Below are positions 54,920 through 63,618 of a stretch of 64,000 bases of DNA, in pieces (position 1 is the first letter of the stretch; the number at the start of each line of letters is the position of its first letter). Below the pieces are notes generated by a model, which worked only from the letters and a program-made list of their open reading frames with translations, was not told the origin of the DNA and did no database searches. The position numbers and the translations under genes are program-made. The stretch lies in contig NZ_LRAC01000120.1 in the NCBI RefSeq assembly GCF_001517085.1, forward strand, positions 310,001 to 374,000. The letters are read 5' to 3'. This stretch comes from Paenibacillus sp. DMB5. Its GTDB lineage: Bacteria; Bacillota; Bacilli; Paenibacillales; Paenibacillaceae.

Positions 54920-56709
54920 CTCCGTTCTACGGGAAACTGAAATTGTACATATTCACGATATTTACTGTGCCTATGCATAAGTTCGTGATGAGTACCTATC
55001 CCCGTTACTTCTCCCCTGTCCAAAAAAATGATCTGGTCGGCTTTGTAAATCGTAGACAGGCGGTGAGCGATAATAATCGTCATTTTGCTTTTGGAAATCA
55101 TTCTGATGGCATCATGCACAAGCTGCTCTGAATCACTATCCAGATTAGCTGTCGCCTCATCAAACAGTAGAATGTCATGATCTGCAAGCAGGCATCTGGC
55201 GATTTGAATCCGCTGCTTTTGCCCGCCCGATAATTTAACTCCTCTTTCACCGACAAAGGTATCTAGTCCTTCCGGCAACTGCTTAATCACCTCCTTCAAC
55301 CCTACACGGTCAAGCGCTTCATAAATCTCCTGGTCGTCCGCTCTTCTGTTCAGCCCATATATCAGATTGTCCTTAACCGATCCTACCAGCAGATCACTGT
55401 CCTGCATGACATAAGAAATTTTACGCCGCCATTCATCCGTCCTGATATTATCCAAAGATACACTATTATAAGATATATTCCCATTATATTCCTCATAAAA
55501 CTTCTCAAGCAATGAAAAAAGTGTGGTTTTTCCTGAACCCGACGGACCTACAATTGCAGTCGTTGTACAGCCGCTAAGAGAGAAGCTTACATTGGATAAC
55601 ACAGGCTGATCCTGTCTGTAAGCAAAAGAGACATTATCAAAATTCAGGCAGTCATACGCTGTCTCCTCTGATTTTCCAGGTACCGAAGCTGCCTGAAGCC
55701 TCTGCTTCTCATCCTGCTGGCCATAAATAGCGTAAATTTCCTTGCTTGCCCCTTTAGCCTTCTGAAACTCTGTGAAAAAACTGCTCAGCTGGGTTAATGG
55801 TGAGACCATTGTAAATAAATAAAAGATCATGGATACTAGAATTCCAGTAGTAATTCTACCGCCGGCAATCCCAGAGCTTCCATACCAGAACATCCCCGCC
55901 AAAGCCATCATAATAACAATTGTAACAATAGGCTCTATAACGGCGGACAAAACCCCTTCTTTGATGTTCAGCCGGAAAATCCGGTTAAGAATTCTCCGCG
56001 TATAGGCGATCTCGAGCTTTTCTGAGGTCGTAGCTTTAATAAACCTGATATTATAGAGGATTTTTGCCAGTTCGCCTGAGAAATCCGCCGCTGCATTCTG
56101 CGTCTCAACAGAAACCTTATTTATTCTTTTGCCAATAGGGTAGATGAGCAGCGCAGTTACAGGAATTAGTGCCACCAATGCGCTCATTAATCTCCAGTCC
56201 AGAACAAATAACATGATTATACAGCCGGTGACCATGAGCATATCGGCAATAACAGACGGCAAGGCGATAGCCAGAAAATTACTGACAATAGCCAGGTCGT
56301 TAGTCATTCTGCTGATAATTTTTCCATTTTCATTGTTGTCGAAATAGCTAACCGGCAGATGAATGACTTTATCCCATATTTTCAGCCGCAGCTCCCGGAA
56401 AAATTTACTCCCCACATATCTGAGTAAAAGTGCAGAAACAGCGTTCAGCACCCCTCCGGCCATAAACAGCAAAAGGAGCATAGCTGCGTCCCGGACGTAC
56501 AGCTGAGAATTTGATATTTTATCTACAAGATTCCCTGTAATAACCGGCAGGACCAGGGAAAAAGCAGCTGAAATGAGAGTGAATACGATGGTCCATGCCA
56601 GCGCCAGTTTGGGCCAGCTTGCTATTTTAATTAATGCCAGCAGGGAATTGGCCGTTTTCTGGTCTCTGCCGGCTTTATCAATTCCCGGTTGCTCCATTTT
56701 CAGTTCCAT
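54916..56709 (-). CDS. lanT: LanT-type ABC exporter of the lantibiotic operon
   Basis: A 597-residue ABC half-transporter: six membrane segments (first about 330 residues), then the ATPase with Walker A GPSGSGKTTLFSLLEKF, signature VKLSGGQKQRIQIARCLL and Walker B DILLFDEATANLD. It has no N-terminal C39 peptidase domain, so it does not remove the leader, consistent with a separate subtilase. It probably exports the matured lantibiotic, and could also help release the AgrD signal. The start at 56709 has an AGGTGA site; an alternative ATG lies four codons inside. It is followed by agrB with a 4-base overlap. Confidence 0.9.
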   Translation of the reverse strand: MELKMEQPGIDKAGRDQKTANSLLALIKIASWPKLALAWTIVFTLISAAFSLVLPVITGNLVDKISNSQLYVRDAAMLLLLFMAGGVLNAVSALLLRYVGSKFFRELRLKIWDKVIHLPVSYFDNNENGKIISRMTNDLAIVSNFLAIALPSVIADMLMVTGCIIMLFVLDWRLMSALVALIPVTALLIYPIGKRINKVSVETQNAAADFSGELAKILYNIRFIKATTSEKLEIAYTRRILNRIFRLNIKEGVLSAVIEPIVTIVIMMALAGMFWYGSSGIAGGRITTGILVSMIFYLFTMVSPLTQLSSFFTEFQKAKGASKEIYAIYGQQDEKQRLQAASVPGKSEETAYDCLNFDNVSFAYRQDQPVLSNVSFSLSGCTTTAIVGPSGSGKTTLFSLLEKFYEEYNGNISYNSVSLDNIRTDEWRRKISYVMQDSDLLVGSVKDNLIYGLNRRADDQEIYEALDRVGLKEVIKQLPEGLDTFVGERGVKLSGGQKQRIQIARCLLADHDILLFDEATANLDSDSEQLVHDAIRMISKSKMTIIIAHRLSTIYKADQIIFLDRGEVTGIGTHHELMHRHSKYREYVQFQFPVERS

Positions 56710-56723
56710 TCTGCTGTACTCAC

Positions 56724-57281
56724 CTATTTTTCTTTATGATTTTCGTATTCGAGCAAAAACTTCATGGCCAGCGTGTAGATACCTGCTGCTATCGCCACCA
56801 TGATAATGTAAGACAGGGACAGCCTCGTTCCAATCCAATCTGTCTGATTGCTTATCTGGAATAGCAAAAAGCATACGGCACTTCCGGCGAAAAACTCTAG
56901 AGTATATGAAAATTTACGCTCTTTTTTCAGACGGTCAAGGACAATATCTACAAAAATCACAGCAGATGTCAGCATAAATGAGATTTTGTATAACATGATC
57001 TTATCATCGGCGATCACCTGCTGATCTTCAAAGCTCATAAAGTATCTGGCTAATAATGTTCCGATCACGAGGTATAGAACAATAGCCAGTAAGTTGATTC
57101 CGACACATTCCGCCTTGCTGTAGGCTATTTTCCCTTCCGCCCGCTGGACCAGGGTCGCTGCCAGGCTTGAAAAGAACAGAGCCAGGAACCAGATATAGAA
57201 ATACGCATCAAGCTGGAAGGAAAGAAAGTCGGTGATCAGTCCCACCGTAACAGTAATAATTTCCTTTAATAACATGAACAT
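56724..57281 (-). CDS. Unrecognised five-helix membrane protein, candidate immunity factor
   Basis: A roughly 185-residue protein with about five hydrophobic helices and no motif I recognise, starting MFMLLKEIITVTVGLITDF at or one codon after the ATG at 57281; AGGAGG lies 8 bases upstream. It sits between lanC and lanT, with 13-14 bases on either side, inside the lantibiotic operon. No LanFEG or LanI gene is otherwise visible, so this is the best candidate for self-protection. Accessory transport or maturation is an alternative. Function is inferred from position only. Confidence 0.75.
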   Translation of the reverse strand: MFMLLKEIITVTVGLITDFLSFQLDAYFYIWFLALFFSSLAATLVQRAEGKIAYSKAECVGINLLAIVLYLVIGTLLARYFMSFEDQQVIADDKIMLYKISFMLTSAVIFVDIVLDRLKKERKFSYTLEFFAGSAVCFLLFQISNQTDWIGTRLSLSYIIMVAIAAGIYTLAMKFLLEYENHKEK

Positions 57282-57296
57282 CAACGTTTCCTCCTT

Positions 57297-58568
57297 TTAG
57301 CTGAACAGGAGCATCTGTTCCCAAGTGCATAAATGCTTGTTGTCATAGGTCAACAGTGTCAGCAGTACACCTGCACATCCGTCGAGTAGCCCGACTTTAT
57401 CCAGACAGACCGGCTTCTCGGCAGTTCCCTCAATGTCAGCAAAAGCTAACAGATCCTCTGCACTCCGCAGCTCCAGCAGACGCTGCAGAAACTCCTCCCC
57501 GCCCTCCAAGCCAGCAGCACGCCTGAAGTGCTCCTGAATCAGCAGCAGTCCGGCATATCCATGACAAATTGTTGGTGAGATTACCTTTCTTAGCCCATCC
57601 GGCCGTAAATAGACAGTATTAAACAATTGCACCGCCATTGTCTGCATTAAGTCGTCTTCCAGCGCCAGGCCTAAGCGGAACAGTGCAACAGATGCTCCCG
57701 GTGTACCATAACACCAGGCATCACGGTGATACGACGGATTATGCCCATTCCCGGCTTCCGGATCTGCTATAACCATATTGGGTATAACGGAGGTGCCATG
57801 CCACTGCCGGATGTTCCCTTTCAGGAATGCCCCCGCCACTTCCAGCACTTCTCTTAATCCATTTATAGGATAATGCCGCAGCTTGGCAACAGACAGCAGG
57901 TTAATCGCCCCTGTAATTCCGTGTGCCATGCCCAGATTGTAGTAGACGCTCTGTCCAGAAAGCTTTTCAAAATTATTCAGCCTGCCCACGGCCCCGGTAA
58001 TCAGCTGCAGGATTTGATTAAGCGCTCCAACCAGTCTGCCGGAGTAATGAACCTGCTGCTCCTTTACCTCCATCAAAACAGCGGCGATTCCCGTCCATCC
58101 GGAAATCAAATCCAGATCGCTGTCCACGAGCAAGCCGCCTTCCAGCTTACTCCTTGTTTCTTCAAAAAACGCTGGGTAGCTGTCAAAAAACACATCAAGG
58201 AGCTGCGACAGAACATGTGTATATCTCGTTGAGCCTCTTGAGCATTCGTTAAACATAAAGATGAGACCGGCCAACCCTGAGTAAAGAGATAGAGAATGAA
58301 CCGGCATGCTGCCGGCTAACCGCACAATCTCCTGATTATAGCGGAAAGCAAGCACATCCCAGCCCTCCTCCGGGTATACCTCATCCAGCTTATCCAGAAA
58401 AATACTGATTCCCGGATAACCCGAGGCCAGCGAAAGAAGATCCATTTCAGGGTAATCATGCATGGCATGCTTCATTATAAGTGTACGTACTTTGCTCATA
58501 TCCTTGAAAACTTCCGCACTATTCCTGACCATTTCAGATAAATGGTCTCTGACCGCTTCACCTGCCAT
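57297..58568 (-). CDS. lanC: Lantibiotic cyclase LanC
   Basis: A 423-residue zinc enzyme that closes (methyl)lanthionine rings by adding Cys thiols to dehydrated Ser/Thr. Zinc ligands are visible: Cys286 in WCYGTPG, Cys335 and His336 in ICHGYAG, close to the positions in NisC (284, 330, 331). I choose the ATG at 58568 (MAGEAVRDHL), with GGAGG upstream; an in-frame extension into lanB is rejected. It starts 10 bases after lanB. Cytoplasmic. Confidence 0.93.
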   Translation of the reverse strand: MAGEAVRDHLSEMVRNSAEVFKDMSKVRTLIMKHAMHDYPEMDLLSLASGYPGISIFLDKLDEVYPEEGWDVLAFRYNQEIVRLAGSMPVHSLSLYSGLAGLIFMFNECSRGSTRYTHVLSQLLDVFFDSYPAFFEETRSKLEGGLLVDSDLDLISGWTGIAAVLMEVKEQQVHYSGRLVGALNQILQLITGAVGRLNNFEKLSGQSVYYNLGMAHGITGAINLLSVAKLRHYPINGLREVLEVAGAFLKGNIRQWHGTSVIPNMVIADPEAGNGHNPSYHRDAWCYGTPGASVALFRLGLALEDDLMQTMAVQLFNTVYLRPDGLRKVISPTICHGYAGLLLIQEHFRRAAGLEGGEEFLQRLLELRSAEDLLAFADIEGTAEKPVCLDKVGLLDGCAGVLLTLLTYDNKHLCTWEQMLLFS

Positions 58569-58578
58569 AAAACCCTCC

Positions 58579-61500
58579 TTAATACACAGCATGATATTTC
58601 TTTGACTGCATGTAATCCTCCAGTCCGTAATAGCACAGATGCAGCGCCAATTCTTCTTTTTCCCGGTCAAGACCTAGCACTCTGTTGCAGAACATGTGCA
58701 GGAGACTGAACAGAATATCATCGTAATAATTGGTTCTGTTATCCGTTTCCCTTATTGCGTTGAAGTAGGCTGTATATTGCATATGCCTGCTGTCCGTGTC
58801 AGTTAACTGTAATGCAGCATCATGGTCCTGTTGGATGAATTGGAATAAAGCTTCCTTGCGCTCCCGGTATTCCTGCCTGAAGCGCTTATAATCTGTAACC
58901 GGCTTTAGCGCCGCTAATTGATCAGACTTATTTGGATAAGCAAACCGCAGCATTTCCAGCATTCCCGTACAGCAAAACAACATCTGGTCCGCTGCATCAA
59001 TCTTCCTTTTTCCTGCATAGTAACCGGATACCAGCTGGGAATCTACAGCAAACAGCTTCTCCGCTTGTTCAATCAGCACTGTACCTCCATACCGCAAAAT
59101 TTCCGGACGATAAGGTACAATCGTATACGTACTGACCAATCCGGATGACACTATACTGTTCAGGAAGTCGAAAATATAGTTTAAGGCAGTCATACGTCCG
59201 CTTTCTGCGCTTCCCGGCACCTTGCACCGCAGCCTGACATGCGGTACTTTATCCGCATAACGGACGAAAAAGATTCGCTTAATAAAGTTTTCCGGACCTT
59301 GATCCATAAATGATTTGAAGGCATTTCCCAACAGGTCAGTCAGCAGCTCCTGATTGTAATATAACTGAAAGGCCATCCAGTCCGAACCCGGGTAATAGAC
59401 TGCCTTAACCGGGGGGCTTAATACTTTGTTCAATCGTTTATCCGTGGCTTGTGCAGACAACCTTTGTACCGGTAAATACCGGAATGAGCTGCTCTTGCCA
59501 AAGAAGACGCACTCCTCCATATACCGGTTGGCGGAAGAGAAAAGCTCACGCTCTGTTTCGGTCATAACAGCTGCCTTGCCTTCCGGGTTCCGCGTATATT
59601 CTTTGTGCAATAACTTCCGGTGTTGTAGATGCTGTAGATCCAGGAGCAGCTTATTGTCTAATTCCACCAGATATACATATCGCGGAAGGTTAGCTTTTAT
59701 GATCCATTCATCCAGGAAGGCCAGAAACCGTTCTTCGCTTTGAAGCTGTTTATCCGCATATAACACCCATTTTTTAGGGCTGATGACGATATTCTTATAG
59801 GTAACTCTAGGAGTATAGGTGGAATCATAAAGATATTCATCCAGGTGTGACCAGCCGGTCTGATACTGCTGATTAATGTCATTCAGGAACCGGACAAGAC
59901 CGGGGGCCAGTGCTGTATTATACATACTGCTAAGCTTTGGAAACACCAATTCTCCTGTATCCCTGTGCTTTAGATAAAAACAGCCCGATTCTTCCACCCC
60001 TACCAGCAGCCGGGAGATATCCAGCCCGTGATTTACCGGGAAGCTCCCCATACCCAATGAAGGGTCAGGTGTCCGGCCTACGGTCATAATATTAGCGACC
60101 TTTGGATTCGACGGGTAAAAGGAGATTTCAGCAGAATGTACACCAGCCTCCTGCTTCTCAGGTTCTCTGATGAAATTAAAAATTTCTTCCGTGCTCCCTT
60201 TGTCGAACATATAAGCAAACCTTCCAAAGGTCTGGCAAGCTTCAGGCGATCCGGATCTGTTATTTAAATAAAAGGTAACCCCGCCTTGTTCATTTTTCAT
60301 ACAGGAATAATATAAATCGAAGGAGACATGGATATCTGCCCGACTAAGCTCAGACAGCTTACTTAATTTGGTGTTATCCAGTACGATATCGGTATGATTG
60401 GCGATAGCATTCGTCTGCCACTCTGCAATAAGCGCCTTCAGACTCTGGAAGCGGCTCTCATTCTTGAGCCTGTTCCTGCTTTCGCTCTGGTGACTGCCAT
60501 TGTACTCTTCCGGTTTACCAATTCCCATGGTCCGGCTAAACAACTCCAGCAAAGGTACTTCTTCGTATACCCCATATTTTTCGGTAAATTGCTGCCGGTA
60601 ATCTGACAACGTGTCTTCTTTTGTATAAGTAGAAAGCAGGCTCAGAATTGAAGCTGTTTCCGCAAGAGTCTGCCTGTCGCTGTCCGATAAAGGAATTTCG
60701 TTTGCCTGATCCAAACGGATATCAACTTTGACCACGTCGCCTTCATAATCAGGAAGAATTGCACGTACCTGCTGCAAGGCAGCTTCAATACTATCCCGCT
60801 TGACTGGAGCGGTGCTGATGTCCTGTATAGCATGAGCAATCCGTTCGAGTGAATCCGAATAATAGGCTGCCTTTGGCGCAGTCATTTTCTTCAGCGTGCC
60901 AGCCAGATGGTGAAGCGGAGCAGCATCCCGGGGATCAGGGACCAGCGCACTTACCAGAAAGCCCTGTTCCATCAGCTGCCGTACAAACGTCACGCTGATG
61001 CTGTCATCCACGCCAAATGCTTTGTTTACTGCCTTAGTAAGCTGGAGAAAGGACTGCCGTTCCCGGTAAAGAATGTCCAGAATAAAATCTATGACCGGGG
61101 TTTTGAGAACCGATATATTTTCAGCACTCTGTGCCTCCTGTACCTTTGCAAAGGTGGTTTGATAGGAGATAACGAGCCTGTGATGGTCTGTGTAGGAAGT
61201 GTTATTCACACTCAGTTTTAACTCATTCCGGATTTCCGCATCTCCGTGAAACAGCTCAATCAAGCTGTATATCAGACTGTAGTCCGCTGACGCCCAGACA
61301 GTTTCTTCCGGTGACAGCCCTTCTGTGCCAAACCGGGAAATACCGACTCCTGCGAACAGTCCAAACGGTGTCGGCCTGCAGATCGCACGCGATATAAATT
61401 TGGTAAGGCTCAATATAAGATTCCGTTTCTTTTTGGGCTTCATTGTCTTTCCTCTATTCAGACTTTGCAGCGCCGTGTATGTCGCAGGACTGGAGATGAA

Positions 61501-61662
61501 GATCGAATCCAGTAATCCTTGCTCTTCAATAAAACGTACAAGACTATTGAGGTATTCATCGTCATCCTGTACTTCAAGGTCAAACAAATCAGTATATTGT
61601 TCCAGGCTGAGCAGTGTTTTCCGGTACATGTAGGTGTCCGATATTTCAAATTTCTGCAGCAT
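58579..61662 (-). CDS. lanB: Lantibiotic dehydratase LanB
   Basis: A 1027-residue class I dehydratase that uses glutamyl-tRNA to dehydrate Ser and Thr in the precursor. The N-terminal glutamylation domain (about residues 1-700) starts MLQKFEISDTYMYRKTLLSL and includes SRAICRPTPFGLFAGVGI; the C-terminal elimination domain (SpaB_C type) runs from SDWMAFQLYYNQELLTDLLG to the end. GAGG lies 8 bases before the ATG at 61662, 4 bases after the subtilase stop. It is full length. Confidence 0.95.
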   Translation of the reverse strand: MLQKFEISDTYMYRKTLLSLEQYTDLFDLEVQDDDEYLNSLVRFIEEQGLLDSIFISSPATYTALQSLNRGKTMKPKKKRNLILSLTKFISRAICRPTPFGLFAGVGISRFGTEGLSPEETVWASADYSLIYSLIELFHGDAEIRNELKLSVNNTSYTDHHRLVISYQTTFAKVQEAQSAENISVLKTPVIDFILDILYRERQSFLQLTKAVNKAFGVDDSISVTFVRQLMEQGFLVSALVPDPRDAAPLHHLAGTLKKMTAPKAAYYSDSLERIAHAIQDISTAPVKRDSIEAALQQVRAILPDYEGDVVKVDIRLDQANEIPLSDSDRQTLAETASILSLLSTYTKEDTLSDYRQQFTEKYGVYEEVPLLELFSRTMGIGKPEEYNGSHQSESRNRLKNESRFQSLKALIAEWQTNAIANHTDIVLDNTKLSKLSELSRADIHVSFDLYYSCMKNEQGGVTFYLNNRSGSPEACQTFGRFAYMFDKGSTEEIFNFIREPEKQEAGVHSAEISFYPSNPKVANIMTVGRTPDPSLGMGSFPVNHGLDISRLLVGVEESGCFYLKHRDTGELVFPKLSSMYNTALAPGLVRFLNDINQQYQTGWSHLDEYLYDSTYTPRVTYKNIVISPKKWVLYADKQLQSEERFLAFLDEWIIKANLPRYVYLVELDNKLLLDLQHLQHRKLLHKEYTRNPEGKAAVMTETERELFSSANRYMEECVFFGKSSSFRYLPVQRLSAQATDKRLNKVLSPPVKAVYYPGSDWMAFQLYYNQELLTDLLGNAFKSFMDQGPENFIKRIFFVRYADKVPHVRLRCKVPGSAESGRMTALNYIFDFLNSIVSSGLVSTYTIVPYRPEILRYGGTVLIEQAEKLFAVDSQLVSGYYAGKRKIDAADQMLFCCTGMLEMLRFAYPNKSDQLAALKPVTDYKRFRQEYRERKEALFQFIQQDHDAALQLTDTDSRHMQYTAYFNAIRETDNRTNYYDDILFSLLHMFCNRVLGLDREKEELALHLCYYGLEDYMQSKKYHAVY

Positions 61663-61666
61663 GCAA

Positions 61667-62608
61667 TCAACCTCTCATATGTCTCAATGCTCGAATAGAG
61701 CCTGATAGACTCACTTCATAATGCTCCTGCTTGGTACCGGCAGGCCTTGCACCCAGACGGAGCAGCTCCTCCAGTACAGTACGATCGGGCTTCAAGCCTT
61801 GGGCTATGAGCTCACCGGCAAGACTGGCAACAACACCGCTGAATAATGCGCTGGCTATGCTGGTACCGATTCCTACGGTATATGCCTTGTCAAAGCCCAG
61901 TACCTCATATAGATAGTCGCCTGTGACAAGCTCTGATTTGGCAACCATGACCCAGTCATTGTCGTAATTCACTTCATACTCATCTCCAGTCGGAGCAAAA
62001 AACTGGCTGCTGAGCGTATTGCTGAACAAGGACACCCCGCCGTTCTTATTTGTTGAACCGATCGGATACACTCCCTGTAAATTTGAAGGCACCCTGAATT
62101 CCTGCGATATATCACGCCCGTCGTTCCCCGCAGAGCAAACCACCCAAATCCCTTGTCTGCCGGCAAAGTCAATCAAGGCCTGAAACCGCCCAAATTCGAG
62201 CAGGTCCAATTCGTATTCCGTTCGGTAGCTAATATTGATTACCGGATATCCTTTGGAAATACCTTCCTTTAGCGCTTTATAGAGCCAATCAAGCTTGCTA
62301 ATCCCTTTTTTATCGGTTATTTTGTAGACAACAACGCTGGCGGTGGGGGCTATTCCCTTAAACACCTTTTTGCCTGTAACAGAGCTGATCATCTGTGTGC
62401 CATGGCCGATATAATCACTCAGACAGGGCTCATAAGGCACAAATGATCTGCACTCTGCTTCAATAAGATTGCCTTTCAGCTCCGGGTGGAATTTGTCGGC
62501 GCCTGTATCAATAAACAGAATGGTTAGCGGCCGGCCGGAAGCTGCATTATATTGGAACTGATCCGTCATGCGGGCGGTGTGCCAGTTATAAATATTTGGT
62601 TTAAACAT
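61667..62608 (-). CDS. lanP: Subtilase-family leader peptidase (LanP), no signal peptide
   Basis: A 313-residue S8 serine protease with the complete triad: Asp34 (LFIDTGADKFHP), His69 (IGHGTQMIS), Ser250 (GIGTSIASALFSG), and the oxyanion Asn in VVCSAGNDGRD. It lacks both a signal peptide and a prodomain, so it should act in the cytoplasm, like ElxP of epilancin. It lies directly after lanA and before lanB. It most likely cleaves the leader after the SDLSPQ end of the precursor, exposing the Ala that can then be acetylated. Confidence 0.92.
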   Translation of the reverse strand: MFKPNIYNWHTARMTDQFQYNAASGRPLTILFIDTGADKFHPELKGNLIEAECRSFVPYEPCLSDYIGHGTQMISSVTGKKVFKGIAPTASVVVYKITDKKGISKLDWLYKALKEGISKGYPVINISYRTEYELDLLEFGRFQALIDFAGRQGIWVVCSAGNDGRDISQEFRVPSNLQGVYPIGSTNKNGGVSLFSNTLSSQFFAPTGDEYEVNYDNDWVMVAKSELVTGDYLYEVLGFDKAYTVGIGTSIASALFSGVVASLAGELIAQGLKPDRTVLEELLRLGARPAGTKQEHYEVSLSGSIRALRHMRG

Positions 62609-62623
62609 ACAGTCTCCATATGT

Positions 62624-62656
62624 AAGTTAGAGGCAGCTATTCACTACCTCTAACTT
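62624..62656 (-). other. Stem-loop between lanA and lanP
   Basis: On the minus strand AAGTTAGAGG and CCTCTAACTT form a 10-bp perfect stem with a 13-base loop, 17 bases after the lanA stop. No U-run follows, so it is not a full terminator. It may partially attenuate transcription or stabilise the lanA end of the message, so that precursor is made in excess over the enzymes, as in many lantibiotic operons. Confidence 0.65.
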
Positions 62657-62672
62657 ATCAAGCCCTTATGAA

Positions 62673-62834
62673 TTATTTACAATTGGAACAAGAGCCGGTA
62701 CAGATGCAAGTAAGCGTTCTGCATACTGCTTTGGATATCTGGATTGTTGTTTTGACAATTGAAGCCTGAGGGCTCAGGTCGCTTGCTTCGTAGCTCTTTC
62801 TCAAATCGAGGTCAAACATTTGGTTGGTATTCAT
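62673..62834 (-). CDS. lanA: Lantibiotic precursor peptide, paenibacillin-like
   Basis: A 53-residue peptide too short for routine gene calling. The leader MNTNQMFDLDLRKS...SDLSPQ carries the FDLD motif of class I leaders (residues 7-10); the core starts ASIVKTTIQISK and ends TCICTGSCSNCK, 30 residues with five Cys and nine Ser/Thr. From memory, the core differs from paenibacillin at about four positions and also resembles the epilancin N-terminus. Likely rings include Ser11-Cys15, Thr17-Cys20 and Thr19-Cys22, with the C-terminal Cys closing one or two more; ring assignments are inferred. An AGAGG site precedes the ATG at 62834. It is the first gene of the operon, with its own promoter region. 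The product should be an antibacterial, membrane-active peptide. Confidence 0.93.
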   Translation of the reverse strand: MNTNQMFDLDLRKSYEASDLSPQASIVKTTIQISKAVCRTLTCICTGSCSNCK

Positions 62835-62947
62835 TTTTTCTTCTTCCTCTCTGGTTTTTGGATTAATAAACTTGATATTAGTGGCACCCCTAAATCTCGT
62901 TTATTCGGATGACGCTTTTGTGTTGTCTATGCTGTCGATAGACCAAG

Positions 62948-63015
62948 AATATATCAAATCCCCCCGGTTTTTGTGCTCTATTCCTGAAAAGCACTCCAAA
63001 CCTCATAAAATGCAC
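62948..63015 (-). promoter_or_regulatory. lanA promoter with candidate AgrA (LytTR) direct repeats
   Basis: On the minus strand GTGCATTTT (63015-63007) and GTGCTTTTC (62994-62986) are imperfect 9-bp direct repeats with a 21-bp period, the geometry of AgrA/LytTR sites. TATATT (62948-62953) lies 32 bases after the second repeat, with no good -35 element, consistent with an activator-dependent promoter. The start site would be near 62941, giving a leader of about 107 bases. Confidence 0.6.
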
Positions 63016-63044
63016 CATTTAATTAAAATTTAAATCTGCAGCAG

Positions 63045-63085
63045 CAAAAAAGCCCCGCAATCTGCCTCGGCAGAATTACAGAGCT
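63045..63085 (-). terminator. Terminator of the YdcZ gene pair
   Basis: On the minus strand a GC-rich stem (TTCTGCC / GGCAGAT with outer AGCTC.../...GGGGCT pairing) is followed by TTTTTT. It ends transcription of the upstream transporter genes, so the lantibiotic operon must use its own promoter. Confidence 0.8.
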
Positions 63086-63098
63086 TAGCTTTCATATA

Positions 63099-63596
63099 TT
63101 AATCGGTATGAAGCGCCTGCCGCTGTTGACCAGACGCCTTCTTCTCACGGCGTCCCGCTTCACGGCCGCCAAGCTTAAAAACAAGAATGCCGCCTACAAT
63201 GACCAGTACACCAAGCAGCTGATTCAGGCTAAACGGAACCTTTTCCAGCCCCATCCAGCCAAGGGAATCCCATAGAAGCGCGAATCCCAGCTGCGAGGTC
63301 AGCACGATTGCAATCGCAAAAGTCGCACCAAGCAGCTTCGTTGCCTGCACCAGGCAGATTACCACGCCGACGCCGATCACTCCGCTGAACCAGTACCACG
63401 GCTGCATATGCTGGAGTGTAAACATCCCGGTCCCCTGAGTAATCAGCCCCATAATAAGTGAAGCGATAAAGCCCATCCCGAGTACAAGTGTCGTTGTCGA
63501 CCAGGAGCCTGTATGCTCATTGACTTTACTGTTAAAAATATTCTGCAGGCCCACAAGCGCGCCCGCCACCAATGCCAATATAATGCCGATTATCAT
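63099..63596 (-). CDS. YdcZ-type (DUF606) small membrane transporter
   Basis: A 165-residue DMT-superfamily protein with five membrane segments, starting MIIGIILALVAGALVGLQNIF, then NSKVNEHTGSWSTTTLVLG, typical of the YdcZ/DUF606 group. A basic tail (KLGGREAGRREKKASGQQRQ) follows the last helix. It is paired with a second YdcZ gene upstream (about 20 bases apart); such pairs may form a heterodimer, as small multidrug transporters do. Substrate unknown. No evidence links it to the lantibiotic. Confidence 0.85.
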   Translation of the reverse strand: MIIGIILALVAGALVGLQNIFNSKVNEHTGSWSTTTLVLGMGFIASLIMGLITQGTGMFTLQHMQPWYWFSGVIGVGVVICLVQATKLLGATFAIAIVLTSQLGFALLWDSLGWMGLEKVPFSLNQLLGVLVIVGGILVFKLGGREAGRREKKASGQQRQALHTD

Positions 63597-63618
63597 AAAA
63601 ATTATCCCCTTTTTTGCA

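Noticed and set aside
58569..58670. Longer lanC start overlapping lanB
   Set aside because: The ATG at 58568 has GGAGG at correct spacing and a family-typical N-terminus; the extension has neither.
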